A stretch of 64,000 bases of DNA, taken from positions 124,001-188,000 of the forward strand of contig NZ_JBLGTV010000002.1 of NCBI RefSeq assembly GCF_047468865.1. Direction: 5' to 3'. Positions within the stretch are counted from its first letter, which is position 1. Each line of letters opens with the position of its first letter. The notes beneath the pieces are model-generated. The model saw only the letters and a program-made list of their open reading frames with translations, had not been told where the DNA came from and ran no database searches. Positions 9,367 to 17,620 of this stretch are shown here, in pieces. The DNA comes from Castellaniella hirudinis_A. Its GTDB lineage: Bacteria; Pseudomonadota; Gammaproteobacteria; Burkholderiales; Burkholderiaceae_B. The position numbers and the translations under genes were made by a program.

Positions 9367-11421
9367 CTACCTAGACGCCCCCAGCACCTGCGCCTGCACG
9401 GCCAGAAACGCATCCGCCTTCTTGAAACCGATGACCCGGGCCTGGGGCAGCAACTGCCCGTGCCGGTCGAAAAACAGAATGCCCGGCGGCCCGAACAAAT
9501 GAAACCGGGCCAACAGGGCTTTGTCGTCGGCGGTCATGCGGGTGACATCGGCCTGCAGCAACAGCATCTGCCCCATGCGCTGGGCAACGCGGGGGTCGCT
9601 GAAGGTGAATTTCTCCATCTCCAGGCATGACACGCACCAGTCCGCGTAAAAATCCAGCATTACCGGCCGGTCGGCGGTTCGCAGCTGCGCGTCCAGCTCG
9701 GCCACCGAGGCCACCGGGGTGAACCGCGCCCGCACCGCCGGGGCATCGAACCCTGCCCCCGAGCCCGCCGCCACCACGGCGCCGCCCCGGAACGGGGCCA
9801 GCGGGCGCAGCATATCGTCACCCCCCGCCAGCAGGCCGGCCCCCTGGGCCAGCCCCCACAGGGCCAGCATCAGCGCCAGCGCCCGCGCCAACAAACCCAT
9901 GGCCCCCGCCGCACCAGCCCCCTGAACGGCCCCCCAGATCATCAAAGCGGCCCAGAAAGCCAACAACACCCAGCCGGCAACCGCCAGCGCGTCCGCCAGC
10001 AGCGGCTGGGCCATCCACCAGGCCGTGGCCAGCAGCAGCAGACCGAAGATGGACTTCAGCACACCCATCCAGGCCCCGGCGCGCGGCAGCAGCGCGCCCG
10101 CGCCCGCGCCGACCAGCAGCAGCAGCAGACCCTCGCCCCAGGCCAGGGCAAACAAAGCGCCGGCGCCAATCAGCACATCGCCCGTTTGCGAAATGAACAG
10201 CAACACCCCCGCCAGCGGCGCCGCCACGCACGGCCCCACGATCAAGGCCGACAGCATGCCCATCAGGAACACCCCGCCCACCTGGCCGCCGGGCAGAGCC
10301 TGTTGCCAGGCCAGCAGACGCGACTGCAAGCCCACGGGCGACTGCAGGGTGAAGACATCCAGCATGGCCAGGGCGAACACGGCCAGCAGCAGCGCGAAGC
10401 TCCCCAGCACCCAGGGCGACTGCAGCCAAGCGGCCAAGCCCGCCCCCAGCAGCCCGGCGGCCACCCCCAGAGCGGTATAGACCAGCGACATCCCCAGCAC
10501 ATAGGCCGCCGCCAGGCCCAGGCCGCGGCCACGGCCGATCTGCCCAGGCTGCTTGCCGGCGATGATGGCCAGCAGAATCGGCACCATGGGCAGGACACAC
10601 GGCGTGAACGACAACAGCAGTCCCAGCAGAAAGCTCAGGCCCAGGATCTGCCACAGGGGGGCCTGGTGCAGCCAGGCCGCCATGCCCATGTCGCCCATGT
10701 CCAGCCAGCCCACCGGTGCATCGGCCGGTGCGGTGGCGTCCGCCGCGGCCGGCGTGGAAACAGGCGCGGCCGGAGAGAAAACGGACGCGGGGGCGGCCAG
10801 CAAATCCAGCCCGCCGGCCGCCGGCGACATCGCGGCCCCGGCGGCCGGTGCTTCATCCCGCGGCGCAGGCACCTGGTCGCGCACCAAAGGCCCCTTGGCC
10901 TGATAACCATCGGCCCGCGCCACCAGCGTCAGATCTTGCGTCATGGGCGGATAGCACAGGCCCTTGTCCGAGCACCCCTGCCCGGTGACGCTGACCCGCA
11001 AAGGCCCCGGCGCCCCCGGCCGCAGGGGAACCCGCAGCGTCACCCCATTGTGGAACACCGCCATGTCCTGTTCGAAGGTCGGGTCGTACTTGACCTGCCC
11101 CTTGGGCAGCCGCACCGCCGAGTCCCAGGCCGGCTGGCGCGGCTCGGCGTCATCGGGCGTCAGGGCCGAGCGCAGGAACAGCAGCAGCCGGCCCTGCGCA
11201 TCCTCGATGCGCACCTCGAAGCGCTCCTGGTACATGTAGTAGCCCGGCGCGATCTGATAGTGCACATCCAGCGTCTGCGGATCCGGCATGGCCGCCGTTG
11301 CGACGAACGCGACTTCCGGGTCCAGAAAACCGTCTTCGGCCTGTGCGGGACCCAGCAGGCCCAGCAGCAGCCACACAGCCAAAAAGAAACGAACCACCAT
11401 ACTTTGCACTACCTTTTGCAT
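9367..11421 (-). CDS. dsbD: Thiol:disulfide interchange protein DsbD
   Basis: Carries electrons from cytoplasmic thioredoxin across the inner membrane to periplasmic DsbC/DsbG and the cytochrome c maturation proteins. Three parts in order over 684 aa: a signal peptide plus DsbD-alpha domain (CSDKGLCYPPMT cysteine pair); an eight-helix membrane domain with the cysteine motifs FTPCVLPMVPIL and GPCVAAPLAG; and a C-terminal thioredoxin-like domain with WCVSC (Cys596 and Cys599). A second start, MVVRFF at 11400, would give a tidier signal peptide, and either is possible. cutA lies just upstream on the same strand, the order also known in E. coli. Confidence 0.95.
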   Translation of the reverse strand: MQKVVQSMVVRFFLAVWLLLGLLGPAQAEDGFLDPEVAFVATAAMPDPQTLDVHYQIAPGYYMYQERFEVRIEDAQGRLLLFLRSALTPDDAEPRQPAWDSAVRLPKGQVKYDPTFEQDMAVFHNGVTLRVPLRPGAPGPLRVSVTGQGCSDKGLCYPPMTQDLTLVARADGYQAKGPLVRDQVPAPRDEAPAAGAAMSPAAGGLDLLAAPASVFSPAAPVSTPAAADATAPADAPVGWLDMGDMGMAAWLHQAPLWQILGLSFLLGLLLSFTPCVLPMVPILLAIIAGKQPGQIGRGRGLGLAAAYVLGMSLVYTALGVAAGLLGAGLAAWLQSPWVLGSFALLLAVFALAMLDVFTLQSPVGLQSRLLAWQQALPGGQVGGVFLMGMLSALIVGPCVAAPLAGVLLFISQTGDVLIGAGALFALAWGEGLLLLLVGAGAGALLPRAGAWMGVLKSIFGLLLLATAWWMAQPLLADALAVAGWVLLAFWAALMIWGAVQGAGAAGAMGLLARALALMLALWGLAQGAGLLAGGDDMLRPLAPFRGGAVVAAGSGAGFDAPAVRARFTPVASVAELDAQLRTADRPVMLDFYADWCVSCLEMEKFTFSDPRVAQRMGQMLLLQADVTRMTADDKALLARFHLFGPPGILFFDRHGQLLPQARVIGFKKADAFLAVQAQVLGASR

Positions 11422-11461
11422 CCGAGACCTTCATGCCGGGGCGAGCTGACCCGGCCCCCAA

Positions 11462-11545
11462 AAAATGCCTCCACACTGCGCGGGCTGCGCCCGTTTGCCG
11501 CCCCCCGAGGGGGCCGTTTTTGCCTTGGGGCGGCCCGGCTCGCCG
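11462..11545 (-). repeat. GC-rich REP-like hairpin element between cutA and dsbD
   Basis: About 84 bp between the cutA stop and the dsbD start contain GCCCCC-cga-GGGGGC followed on the plus strand by CCGTTTTTGCC, then GGGGCGGCCCGGC. I recall similar GC-rich hairpin sequences scattered between genes in Bordetella-type genomes, so a repetitive extragenic palindrome is my inference. Only one copy is visible here. It could also act as a terminator for plus-strand transcripts. Confidence 0.4.
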
Positions 11546-11947
11546 TCAGCCCGGGCGAGACACATTGTCGCGCACCCAGCGCAGATAGGGCGCGCTGACG
11601 GCGGACACCCCCCGAACCAGGAACTCGGGGATTTCGTAGGGATGCAGCTGCGACAATCGCCGGTGCAGCGCAGGCACCAAGGCCGCTGTGGTCTTGAACG
11701 ACAAGGGGATTTCCTCACAGCCTTCCAGCCTGCCCCGCCAGAGATACATGGATGTCATGGGACTGCCCACCTGGGCGCACGCCACCAGGGATTCCTCGAC
11801 CAGGACATGAGCGATGCGCTTGGCCAGCAGGACATCCGGCGCATTCGTCAGAACCAGCACGACATCGTCGGGCCGGCCTTCCTGGCGCGCCACGCCATCC
11901 TGCGGCGGCGCGGCCCCGGCCTGGGCATTTTCGGAATCAGTCATCAT
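11546..11947 (-). CDS. cutA: Divalent-cation tolerance protein CutA
   Basis: Small trimeric PII-like fold protein first named for copper tolerance; its physiological role remains uncertain. The conserved core begins VLVLTNAPDVLLAKRIAHVLVEE, followed by ACAQVG-type and YLWRGRLEGCEEIPLSFKT segments and LHPYEIPEFL, the family signature that includes the proposed metal-site residues. At 133 aa it has a roughly 25-residue polar N-terminal lead. It is upstream of dsbD on the same strand, so co-transcription is likely. Confidence 0.93.
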   Translation of the reverse strand: MMTDSENAQAGAAPPQDGVARQEGRPDDVVLVLTNAPDVLLAKRIAHVLVEESLVACAQVGSPMTSMYLWRGRLEGCEEIPLSFKTTAALVPALHRRLSQLHPYEIPEFLVRGVSAVSAPYLRWVRDNVSRPG

Positions 11948-11991
11948 GGCGGCCTGTATGAAATAAGGGAAAACCCCTTGATTCTACACGC

Positions 11992-12025
11992 AAAAAAGAA
12001 GCCCAATACGCGCGGCATCGGGCTT
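11992..12025 (-). terminator. Probable intrinsic terminator of the alpha operon (after rplQ)
   Basis: Reading the minus strand, AAGCCC and GGGCTT can pair across a 15-nt loop and are followed by C and then six T residues. It lies 75 bp beyond the rplQ stop and just before cutA. The stem is short, so strength is uncertain. Confidence 0.55.
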
Positions 12026-12100
12026 GCTTTCGGTGCGGCGGCGCACCAGGCCGGCGGCGATGACCTGGCGCAGCCAGGCCCGCCGCCCTGCGGCATCGGC

Positions 12101-12481
12101 TTATTCGGCCGCCGTTTCGGCTTCGGGGCGATCCACCAGTTCCATGTAGGCCATGGGGGCGTTGTCGCCCTGGCGGAAGCCCATTTTCAGGATGCGGGTG
12201 TAGCCGCCATTGCGGGCCGCAAAGCGCGGGCCGATGTCGCTGAACAGCTTGGTCACGAGATCGCGGTCGCGCAGGCGGGCAAAGGCCAGGCGGCGATTGG
12301 CCAGCGTGGGGTTCTTGCCCAGCGTGATCAGGGGCTCGACGACGCGGCGCAGTTCTTTGGCCTTGGGCAGCGTGGTTTTGATGGCTTCGTGGGTCAGCAG
12401 AGAGACTGCCATGTTGCGAAACATGGCTAGGCGATGGCTGCTGGTGCGGTTGAGTTTACGGAGGCCGTGACGATGGCGCAT
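12101..12481 (-). CDS. rplQ: 50S ribosomal protein L17
   Basis: Large-subunit protein located near the peptide exit tunnel. The 126-aa sequence starts MRHRHGLRKLNRTSSHRLAM and contains the usual LLTHEAIKTTLPKAKELRRVVEPLITLGK segment. It is the last gene of the alpha operon and is separated from rpoA by 176 bp that hold a hairpin (12549-12573) and no gene. A short acidic C-terminal tail (DRPEAETAAE) follows the conserved YMELV. Confidence 0.97.
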   Translation of the reverse strand: MRHRHGLRKLNRTSSHRLAMFRNMAVSLLTHEAIKTTLPKAKELRRVVEPLITLGKNPTLANRRLAFARLRDRDLVTKLFSDIGPRFAARNGGYTRILKMGFRQGDNAPMAYMELVDRPEAETAAE

Positions 12482-12548
12482 ATGGTTTTCCTTTGAATCT
12501 GCAACCCGGATCTTCTATCGCAAGATGCGCGGCCCGGGTGGGGTGTAT

Positions 12549-12573
12549 CGCCTGCCCGACAATCGGACAGGCG
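12549..12573 (-). other. Stem-loop in the rpoA-rplQ intergenic region
   Basis: CGCCTGTCCGA and TCGGGCAGGCG on the minus strand form an 11-bp stem (one G-U pair) with a TTG loop, 84 bp beyond the rpoA stop and 67 bp before rplQ. No T-run follows on the coding strand, so an RNA-processing or stability element is more likely than a terminator. Confidence 0.45.
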
Positions 12574-12657
12574 CAAAATTTTAGCACAGGCCGCGAACGG
12601 CCCGCTGTGCCCGGATCCCGCAGGACGTCAATCCGCCCAGCGGGACACCCGGACGGT

Positions 12658-13656
12658 TCAGGGGCGTTCCAGACCGACGGGCGGCCAGTTTTCCAGCTTC
12701 ATGCCCAGGGTCAGGCCGCGTGCGGCCAGCACTTCCTTGATTTCGTTGAGCGACTTGCGGCCCAGGTTCGGGGTCTTCAGCAGCTCGTTTTCGGTGCGCT
12801 GGATCAGGTCGCCGATGTAATAGATGTTTTCGGCCTTCAGGCAGTTGGCCGAACGCACGGTCAGTTCCAGGTCGTCCACCGGACGCAGCAGCACGGGGTC
12901 GATGGGGGCCAATTGGCCGCCCATGGGCGCGCTGGTGGTCAGCTGGCCGGCATCCTTGTCGGCCAGCGACACGAACACCGCAACCTGATCCATCAGGATG
13001 CGCGCCGACTGGCGCACGGCTTCCTCGGGGCTAATGACGCCGTTGGTTTCCACGTCCAGCACCAGCTTGTCCAGGTCGGTGCGTTGTTCGACGCGCGCGC
13101 TTTCCACGGCATAGCTGACGCGGCGCACCGGGCTGAAGGACGCATCCAGCACGATCTGGCCAATGGTGGCGGAGCGGTCGTCGACCAGTGCCCGGACATT
13201 GCCCGGCACATAGCCGCGACCCTGCTCGACCTTGATCTGCATTTCGATGCGGCCATTGTCGGTCAAGGTGGCGATCAGGTGATCCGGGTTGATGACTTCC
13301 ACATCGTGGGGCAGGTCGATGTCGCGTGCGCGGACTTCGCCCGGGCCCTGCTTGCTGAGTTGCAGCGTGACTTCGTCGCGGTTGTGCAGCTTGAACACCA
13401 CGCCTTTCAGGTTCAGCAGCATGTCGACCACGTCTTCGCGGACGCCGGTCACGGTGGAGTATTCGTGCACCACCCCGCTGATCTGCACTTCGGTCGGCGC
13501 ATAGCCGGTCATGGAGGACAGCAAAATACGGCGCAGGGCATTGCCCAGCGTATGACCATAACCGCGCTCGAAGGGCTCCATGACGACCTTGGCGTGGTTG
13601 GCCCCCACCAGTTCGACATTGACGGTGCGCGGTTTCAGAAAACCTTGTGCAGACAT
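12658..13656 (-). CDS. rpoA: RNA polymerase alpha subunit
   Basis: Assembles the RNA polymerase core through its N-terminal domain and contacts UP elements and activators through its C-terminal domain. At 332 aa it is close to the E. coli length (329). ERGYGHTLGNALRRILLSSMTGYAP marks the dimerisation region, and NCLKAENIYYIGDLIQRTENELLKTPNLGRKSLNEIKE is the alpha-CTD DNA-binding helix-hairpin region. AAGGAA lies about 8 bases before the ATG. It sits in the alpha operon between rpsD and rplQ. Confidence 0.98.
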   Translation of the reverse strand: MSAQGFLKPRTVNVELVGANHAKVVMEPFERGYGHTLGNALRRILLSSMTGYAPTEVQISGVVHEYSTVTGVREDVVDMLLNLKGVVFKLHNRDEVTLQLSKQGPGEVRARDIDLPHDVEVINPDHLIATLTDNGRIEMQIKVEQGRGYVPGNVRALVDDRSATIGQIVLDASFSPVRRVSYAVESARVEQRTDLDKLVLDVETNGVISPEEAVRQSARILMDQVAVFVSLADKDAGQLTTSAPMGGQLAPIDPVLLRPVDDLELTVRSANCLKAENIYYIGDLIQRTENELLKTPNLGRKSLNEIKEVLAARGLTLGMKLENWPPVGLERP

Positions 13657-13737
13657 AGTGATTCCTTTTCAATACCCTCGGTTCGTTACACCGATAAGGC
13701 TGACGGATAAAACCGGCGCATAGGCCGGCAAGACCTC

Positions 13738-13808
13738 AGCCCACCCCGGCAGAGCCTGGCGTGGGCTGAATATTCGGGCCGCAACGGGCGAAACGCCGCT
13801 GCGGCCCG
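13738..13808 (-). other. Two stem-loops between rpsD and rpoA
   Basis: Within the 177-bp rpsD-rpoA spacer, 13775-13808 forms a 9-bp outer stem (CGGGCCGCA / TGCGGCCCG) with a further GC-rich inner pairing. Next to it, AGCCCAC / GTGGGCT (13738-13744 and 13761-13767) forms a 7-bp stem. Neither has a T-run. They could set the relative level of rpoA against the ribosomal genes upstream; this role is an inference. Confidence 0.45.
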
Positions 13809-13833
13809 GGACGGCACAAGCCGCCTGAAGCCA

Positions 13834-14457
13834 TTAGCGGGAATACAATTCCACGACCATGGACTCATTGATGTCGTGGGCGACATCGGCGCGATCCGGG
13901 GCTTGCTTGAAGACGCCGGACAGCTTGGCGGCATCCACTTCGACCCACTGGGGCAGGCCGCTGCCGCTGGCGAGATCCAGGGATTCCTTGATGCGAATCT
14001 GCTTCTTGGCCTTTTCGCGGATGGCCACCACGTCGCCGGCCTTCACCAGCATCGAGGCGATGTCGGCGGTATGGCCGTTGAGCTCGATGGCGCGGTGATT
14101 GACCAGCTGGCGCGCTTCGGCGCGCGTCGAGCCGAAGCCCATGCGGTACACCACGTTGTCCAGGCGCGATTCCAGCAGCTGGATCAGGGTTTCGCCGGTA
14201 TTGCCGCGACGGCGCTCGGCTTCTTCGAAGTAGCGGCGGAACTGCTTTTCCAGCACGCCGTACATGCGCTTCAGCTTTTGCTTTTCACGCAGCTGCAGAC
14301 CGAAGTCAGACGTGCGCGAACCCGAGGTGCGGCCATGCTGGCCGGGCTTGGATTCGAGCTTGCATTTGGAGTCCAGCGAGCGGCGGGCGCTCTTCAGGAA
14401 CAGGTCGGTGCCTTCGCGGCGCGAAAGCTTGCATTTGGGTCCAATGTAACGAGCCAA
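13834..14457 (-). CDS. rpsD: 30S ribosomal protein S4 (TTG start)
   Basis: Primary 16S rRNA-binding assembly protein, and in E. coli the translational repressor of the alpha operon. The conserved N-terminus (M)ARYIGPKCKLSRREGTDL is reached only by starting at the TTG at 14457, preceded by GGGGAA at good spacing; this gives 207 aa, the usual length. No ATG or GTG gives this N-terminus. The S4 RNA-binding domain is visible as ESRLDNVVYRMGFGSTRAEARQLVNH. The conserved C-terminal end is VVELYSR. Confidence 0.97.
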   Translation of the reverse strand: MARYIGPKCKLSRREGTDLFLKSARRSLDSKCKLESKPGQHGRTSGSRTSDFGLQLREKQKLKRMYGVLEKQFRRYFEEAERRRGNTGETLIQLLESRLDNVVYRMGFGSTRAEARQLVNHRAIELNGHTADIASMLVKAGDVVAIREKAKKQIRIKESLDLASGSGLPQWVEVDAAKLSGVFKQAPDRADVAHDINESMVVELYSR

Positions 14458-14467
14458 GATGTTCCCC

Positions 14468-14866
14468 TTAGATACGACGACGCTTGGGCGGACGGCAGCC
14501 GTTGTGCGGCACCGGCGTGATGTCTGAAATGCTGGAGATTTTGATCCCCAGGGCATTCAGGGCGCGCACGGAGGATTCGCGGCCGGGGCCGGGGCCCTTG
14601 ATGCGGACTTCGAGCGTCTTGATGCCGTATTCCTGGGCCACGCGGCCCGCGGATTCGGCCGCCACCTGGGCGGCGAACGGCGTGGATTTGCGCGAGCCCT
14701 TGAAGCCGGCGCCACCGGAAGTCGCCCACGACAAGGCATTGCCCTGGCGGTCGGTGATGGTGATGATGGTGTTGTTGAAAGAAGCGTGAACGTGGGCAAT
14801 CCCGTCGGAAACGCTCTTTTTGATTTTCTTGCGGACGCGCGACGCGCCGGCTTGTGCTTTGGCCAT
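14468..14866 (-). CDS. rpsK: 30S ribosomal protein S11
   Basis: Platform protein near the mRNA exit. The 132-aa sequence has the family core GIAHVHASFNNTIITITDRQGN and ends with the conserved ITPVPHNGCRPPKRRRI. It lies 12 bp after rpsM and 10 bp before the rpsD TTG start in the alpha operon. Confidence 0.98.
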   Translation of the reverse strand: MAKAQAGASRVRKKIKKSVSDGIAHVHASFNNTIITITDRQGNALSWATSGGAGFKGSRKSTPFAAQVAAESAGRVAQEYGIKTLEVRIKGPGPGRESSVRALNALGIKISSISDITPVPHNGCRPPKRRRI

Positions 14867-14878
14867 AGTGGTTCCTCT

Positions 14879-15244
14879 TTATTTCTTCAGGGACGCTGCG
14901 GCGCGACGCGGGCCCTTGCGGGTGCGCGCGTTGGTGCGGGTACGCTGACCACGCACCGGCAGGCCACGCTTGTGGCGCATGCCGCGGTAGGTGCCCAAGT
15001 CGATCAGACGCTTGATCGACAGCTGTACTTCACGGCGCAGGTCGCCTTCGACGGTGAAGGCATGCACCTGCTCGCGGACCTTTTCCAGCTCTGCGTCGGA
15101 CAGATCCTTGATTTTTTTAGAGTATTCGATCCCGGTCGCTTCGCAGATCTTGCGGGCGCGCGAACGGCCGATACCGAAAATTGCCGTCAAGCCGATTTCG
15201 GCGTGCTGATGCGGCGGGATGTTGATGCCAGCAATACGGGCCAT
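14879..15244 (-). CDS. rpsM: 30S ribosomal protein S13
   Basis: Head protein that contacts the P-site tRNA and forms inter-subunit bridges. At 121 aa it starts MARIAGINIPPHQHAEIGLT and ends in the basic tail (RGLPVRGQRTRTNARTRKGP) that reaches the decoding site. It is the first gene of the alpha operon order rpsM-rpsK-rpsD-rpoA-rplQ and follows rpmJ after 33 bp. Confidence 0.98.
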   Translation of the reverse strand: MARIAGINIPPHQHAEIGLTAIFGIGRSRARKICEATGIEYSKKIKDLSDAELEKVREQVHAFTVEGDLRREVQLSIKRLIDLGTYRGMRHKRGLPVRGQRTRTNARTRKGPRRAAASLKK

Positions 15245-15277
15245 GACTATTCCTCGTGTAATCCGTGATGCCCGGCC

Positions 15278-15391
15278 TTAGCCTTGGCGTTGCTTGTGAC
15301 GCGGGTCGGTGCAGATGACGCGCACCACACCGTGACGTTTGATGATTTTGCAGTTGCGGCAGATTCGCTTTACCGATGCCATTACCTTCAT
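15278..15391 (-). CDS. rpmJ: 50S ribosomal protein L36, zinc-binding form
   Basis: A 37-residue protein. The minus strand from ATG 15391 reads MKVMASVKRICRNCKIIKRH and continues through CTDPRHKQRQG to TAA at 15278. The three cysteines and the histidine of the zinc-ribbon (CxxC ... C ... H) are intact, so this is the zinc-requiring paralogue type. It sits between infA and rpsM, its normal place at the spc/alpha junction. Confidence 0.97.
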   Translation of the reverse strand: MKVMASVKRICRNCKIIKRHGVVRVICTDPRHKQRQG

Positions 15392-15419
15392 GGGATTCTC
15401 CTGGTTTTTGACCGGCCGC

Positions 15420-15638
15420 CTATTTGGAGCGGAAAACTATCCTGGCGCGCGACAGGTCATAGGGCGTGAGCTCCACTGTGACCTTGTCGCCCGGAAGGAT
15501 CCGGATATAGTGCATACGCATCTTGCCTGAAATATGGCCTAACACCATGTGGCCGTTTTCCAGCTTGACACGAAACGTTGCGTTGGGCAGGTTCTCGATG
15601 ACCTCCCCTTGCATCTGGATGACGTCGTCCTTGGACAT
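15420..15638 (-). CDS. infA: Translation initiation factor IF-1
   Basis: Binds the ribosomal A site during initiation and assists IF-2 and IF-3. The 72-aa OB-fold protein begins MSKDDVIQMQGEVIENLPNA and contains GHISGKMRMHYIRILPGDKV. It lies within the spc operon between secY (6 bp) and rpmJ, an arrangement common in Betaproteobacteria and different from E. coli, where infA is elsewhere. Confidence 0.98.
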   Translation of the reverse strand: MSKDDVIQMQGEVIENLPNATFRVKLENGHMVLGHISGKMRMHYIRILPGDKVTVELTPYDLSRARIVFRSK

Positions 15639-15644
15639 GATTTC

Positions 15645-16967
15645 TTAGCGCATTGGAAGACCTGAGCCCTTGAAGTTGGCCTTCTTGAGCAAAGAATCGT
15701 ACTGCTGGGACATCATGTAGGCCTGAGCCTGGGCCATGAAATCCATCGCAACGACAACAATGATCAGCAGCGAAGTGCCGCCAAAATAAAACGGAACATT
15801 CCAGCGCATCTGCATCAGTTCGGGCAACAGACACACCAGCGTGACATAGATGGCCCCGGACAGCGTCAGACGCATCAGGATCTTGTCGATGTAGCGGGCG
15901 GTTTGTTCGCCGGGACGAATCCCGGGCACGAAAGCGCCGCTTTTCTTCAGGTTGTCTGCGGTTTCACGGCTGTTGAACACCAGGGCCGTGTAAAAGAAAC
16001 AGAAGAAGATGATCAAGCCGGAATACAAGGTCACGTACAGGGGCTGGCGCGGCGACAACGCGGCGGCCAGATCACCCAGCCAACGCATGTTGGGGTTGCT
16101 GGAGAACCAGCTGGTGATGGTGGCCGGCAGCAGGATGATGGACGACGCGAAGATCGGCGGAATCACGCCCGACATGTTGAGCTTCAGGGGCAGATGGGAG
16201 GACTGGCCCCCATACAGCTTGTTGCCCACTTGGCGCTTGGCGTAATTGACCGTGATCCGGCGTTGGCCGCGTTCGACGTAAACCACGAAATACGTAACCG
16301 CCACCACCAGCGCCAGAATGAACAGCACGGACAGGATCGACATCGCATCGGTGCGCACGAGATCCAGCATGCCGCCCAGCGCGCCGGGCAGGCCCGCCAC
16401 GATCCCCGCGAAGATCAGCAGGGAAATCCCATTGCCCAACCCGCGTTCGGTGATCTGTTCGCCCAGCCACATCAGGAACATCGACCCGGTGACCAGGGTC
16501 ACGATGGTGGTAAAGCGAAACAGCAGACCGGGGTCGATGACCAGGCCGGGCTGGGATTCCAGCGCCACCGAAATACCGACCGCCTGGAACAGCGCCAGAA
16601 ACACCGTGCCGTAGCGCGTGTACTGCGTGATCTTGCGCTGCCCCGCCTGGCCTTCTTTCTTGATGGCTTCCAGGGTAGGCACCACCACGGCCAGCAGCTG
16701 CATGATGATGGCCGCCGAGATGTAGGGCATGATCCCCAGGGCGAGGACGGAAAACCGTTCCAGCGCCCCGCCGGAGAACATATTGAACAGCCCCAGGATG
16801 CCGCCCTGGTTTTGCTGGAACAGATCCGCCAGCGCGTCCGGGTTGATGCCCGGCACGGGGACGTGCGTCCCCATGCGATAGACAATCATGGCCAGCACGA
16901 GAAACAGGATGCGGCGCTTGAGGTCGCCGTATCCCGCGCTGGGCTTGTGTGCCTGAGCTTTGGCCAC
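15645..16967 (-). CDS. secY: Preprotein translocase channel SecY
   Basis: Ten-helix inner-membrane channel of the Sec pathway. The protein is 440 aa. The first helix is preceded by KRRILFLVLAMIVYRMGTHVPVPG, the plug region is LFNMFSGGALERFSVLALGI, and the SecA/ribosome-binding loop contains ITVNYAKRQVGNKLYGGQ. It is in the spc operon, 9 bp after rplO. Its partner secE lies far away at 56853-57233 before nusG. Confidence 0.98.
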   Translation of the reverse strand: MAKAQAHKPSAGYGDLKRRILFLVLAMIVYRMGTHVPVPGINPDALADLFQQNQGGILGLFNMFSGGALERFSVLALGIMPYISAAIIMQLLAVVVPTLEAIKKEGQAGQRKITQYTRYGTVFLALFQAVGISVALESQPGLVIDPGLLFRFTTIVTLVTGSMFLMWLGEQITERGLGNGISLLIFAGIVAGLPGALGGMLDLVRTDAMSILSVLFILALVVAVTYFVVYVERGQRRITVNYAKRQVGNKLYGGQSSHLPLKLNMSGVIPPIFASSIILLPATITSWFSSNPNMRWLGDLAAALSPRQPLYVTLYSGLIIFFCFFYTALVFNSRETADNLKKSGAFVPGIRPGEQTARYIDKILMRLTLSGAIYVTLVCLLPELMQMRWNVPFYFGGTSLLIIVVVAMDFMAQAQAYMMSQQYDSLLKKANFKGSGLPMR

Positions 16968-16976
16968 TGCCGCCCC

Positions 16977-17417
16977 TTAAGCCAGCGACCCGCCGGCGGC
17001 TTCGATCGCGGCGCGCGCGCCGGCCGAGGCGTTGATGCCCTGCAGGGTGACCTTGCGGCTGATTTCGCCGGTCTTGATGACCTTGACGAAACGCACCAGT
17101 TCACCGACCAGGCCGGCCGCCTTCAGCACCTGGACGTCGATTTCGTCGACAGGCAGGGCTTGCAGATCGGACAGACGGATTTCGGCCGACAGGTGACGGC
17201 CCAGCGGCGTGAAGCCGCGCTTGGGCAGGCGACGCTGCAGCGGCATCTGGCCGCCTTCGAAACCGACTTTGTGAAAACCGCCGGCGCGGGATTTTTGACC
17301 CTTGTGGCCACGGCCGCCGGTCTTGCCCAGACCGGAACCGATGCCACGCCCCAAACGGCGACGGGGGCGCTTGGCGCCTTCGGCGGGGGCCAGTGTGTTC
17401 AGTTGAATTTCGGACAT
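16977..17417 (-). CDS. rplO: 50S ribosomal protein L15
   Basis: Late-assembly large-subunit protein. At 146 aa it begins MSEIQLNTLAPAEGAKRPRR and contains the glycine/arginine-rich N-terminal extension LGRGIGSGLGKTGGRGHKGQ, which penetrates 23S rRNA. It is in the spc operon immediately before secY. Confidence 0.98.
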   Translation of the reverse strand: MSEIQLNTLAPAEGAKRPRRRLGRGIGSGLGKTGGRGHKGQKSRAGGFHKVGFEGGQMPLQRRLPKRGFTPLGRHLSAEIRLSDLQALPVDEIDVQVLKAAGLVGELVRFVKVIKTGEISRKVTLQGINASAGARAAIEAAGGSLA

Positions 17418-17431
17418 CTGATTTCCTTTAA

Positions 17432-17617
17432 TCAGGCTTCCGAGACGGTGACCAGATAATCCACCTTGCGGATCATCCCACGCACCTCGGGAGTGTCGAC
17501 CAGGACGCGGCTGCTGTTGACCTTGCCCAACCCCAGGCCGCGCACGGTGGCGCGGTGGGACTTGTGCGTGCCAATGACAGAGCGCACGAGCGTGACTTTG
17601 ATTTGCTTCTGTGCCAT
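17432..17617 (-). CDS. rpmD: 50S ribosomal protein L30
   Basis: Small 61-aa large-subunit protein beginning MAQKQIKVTLVRSVIGTHKS, followed by the typical VRGLGLGKVNSSRVLVDTPEVRGMI core. It starts only 3 bp after the rpsE stop, so it is translationally close-coupled within the spc operon. Confidence 0.97.
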   Translation of the reverse strand: MAQKQIKVTLVRSVIGTHKSHRATVRGLGLGKVNSSRVLVDTPEVRGMIRKVDYLVTVSEA

Positions 17618-17620
17618 GTC

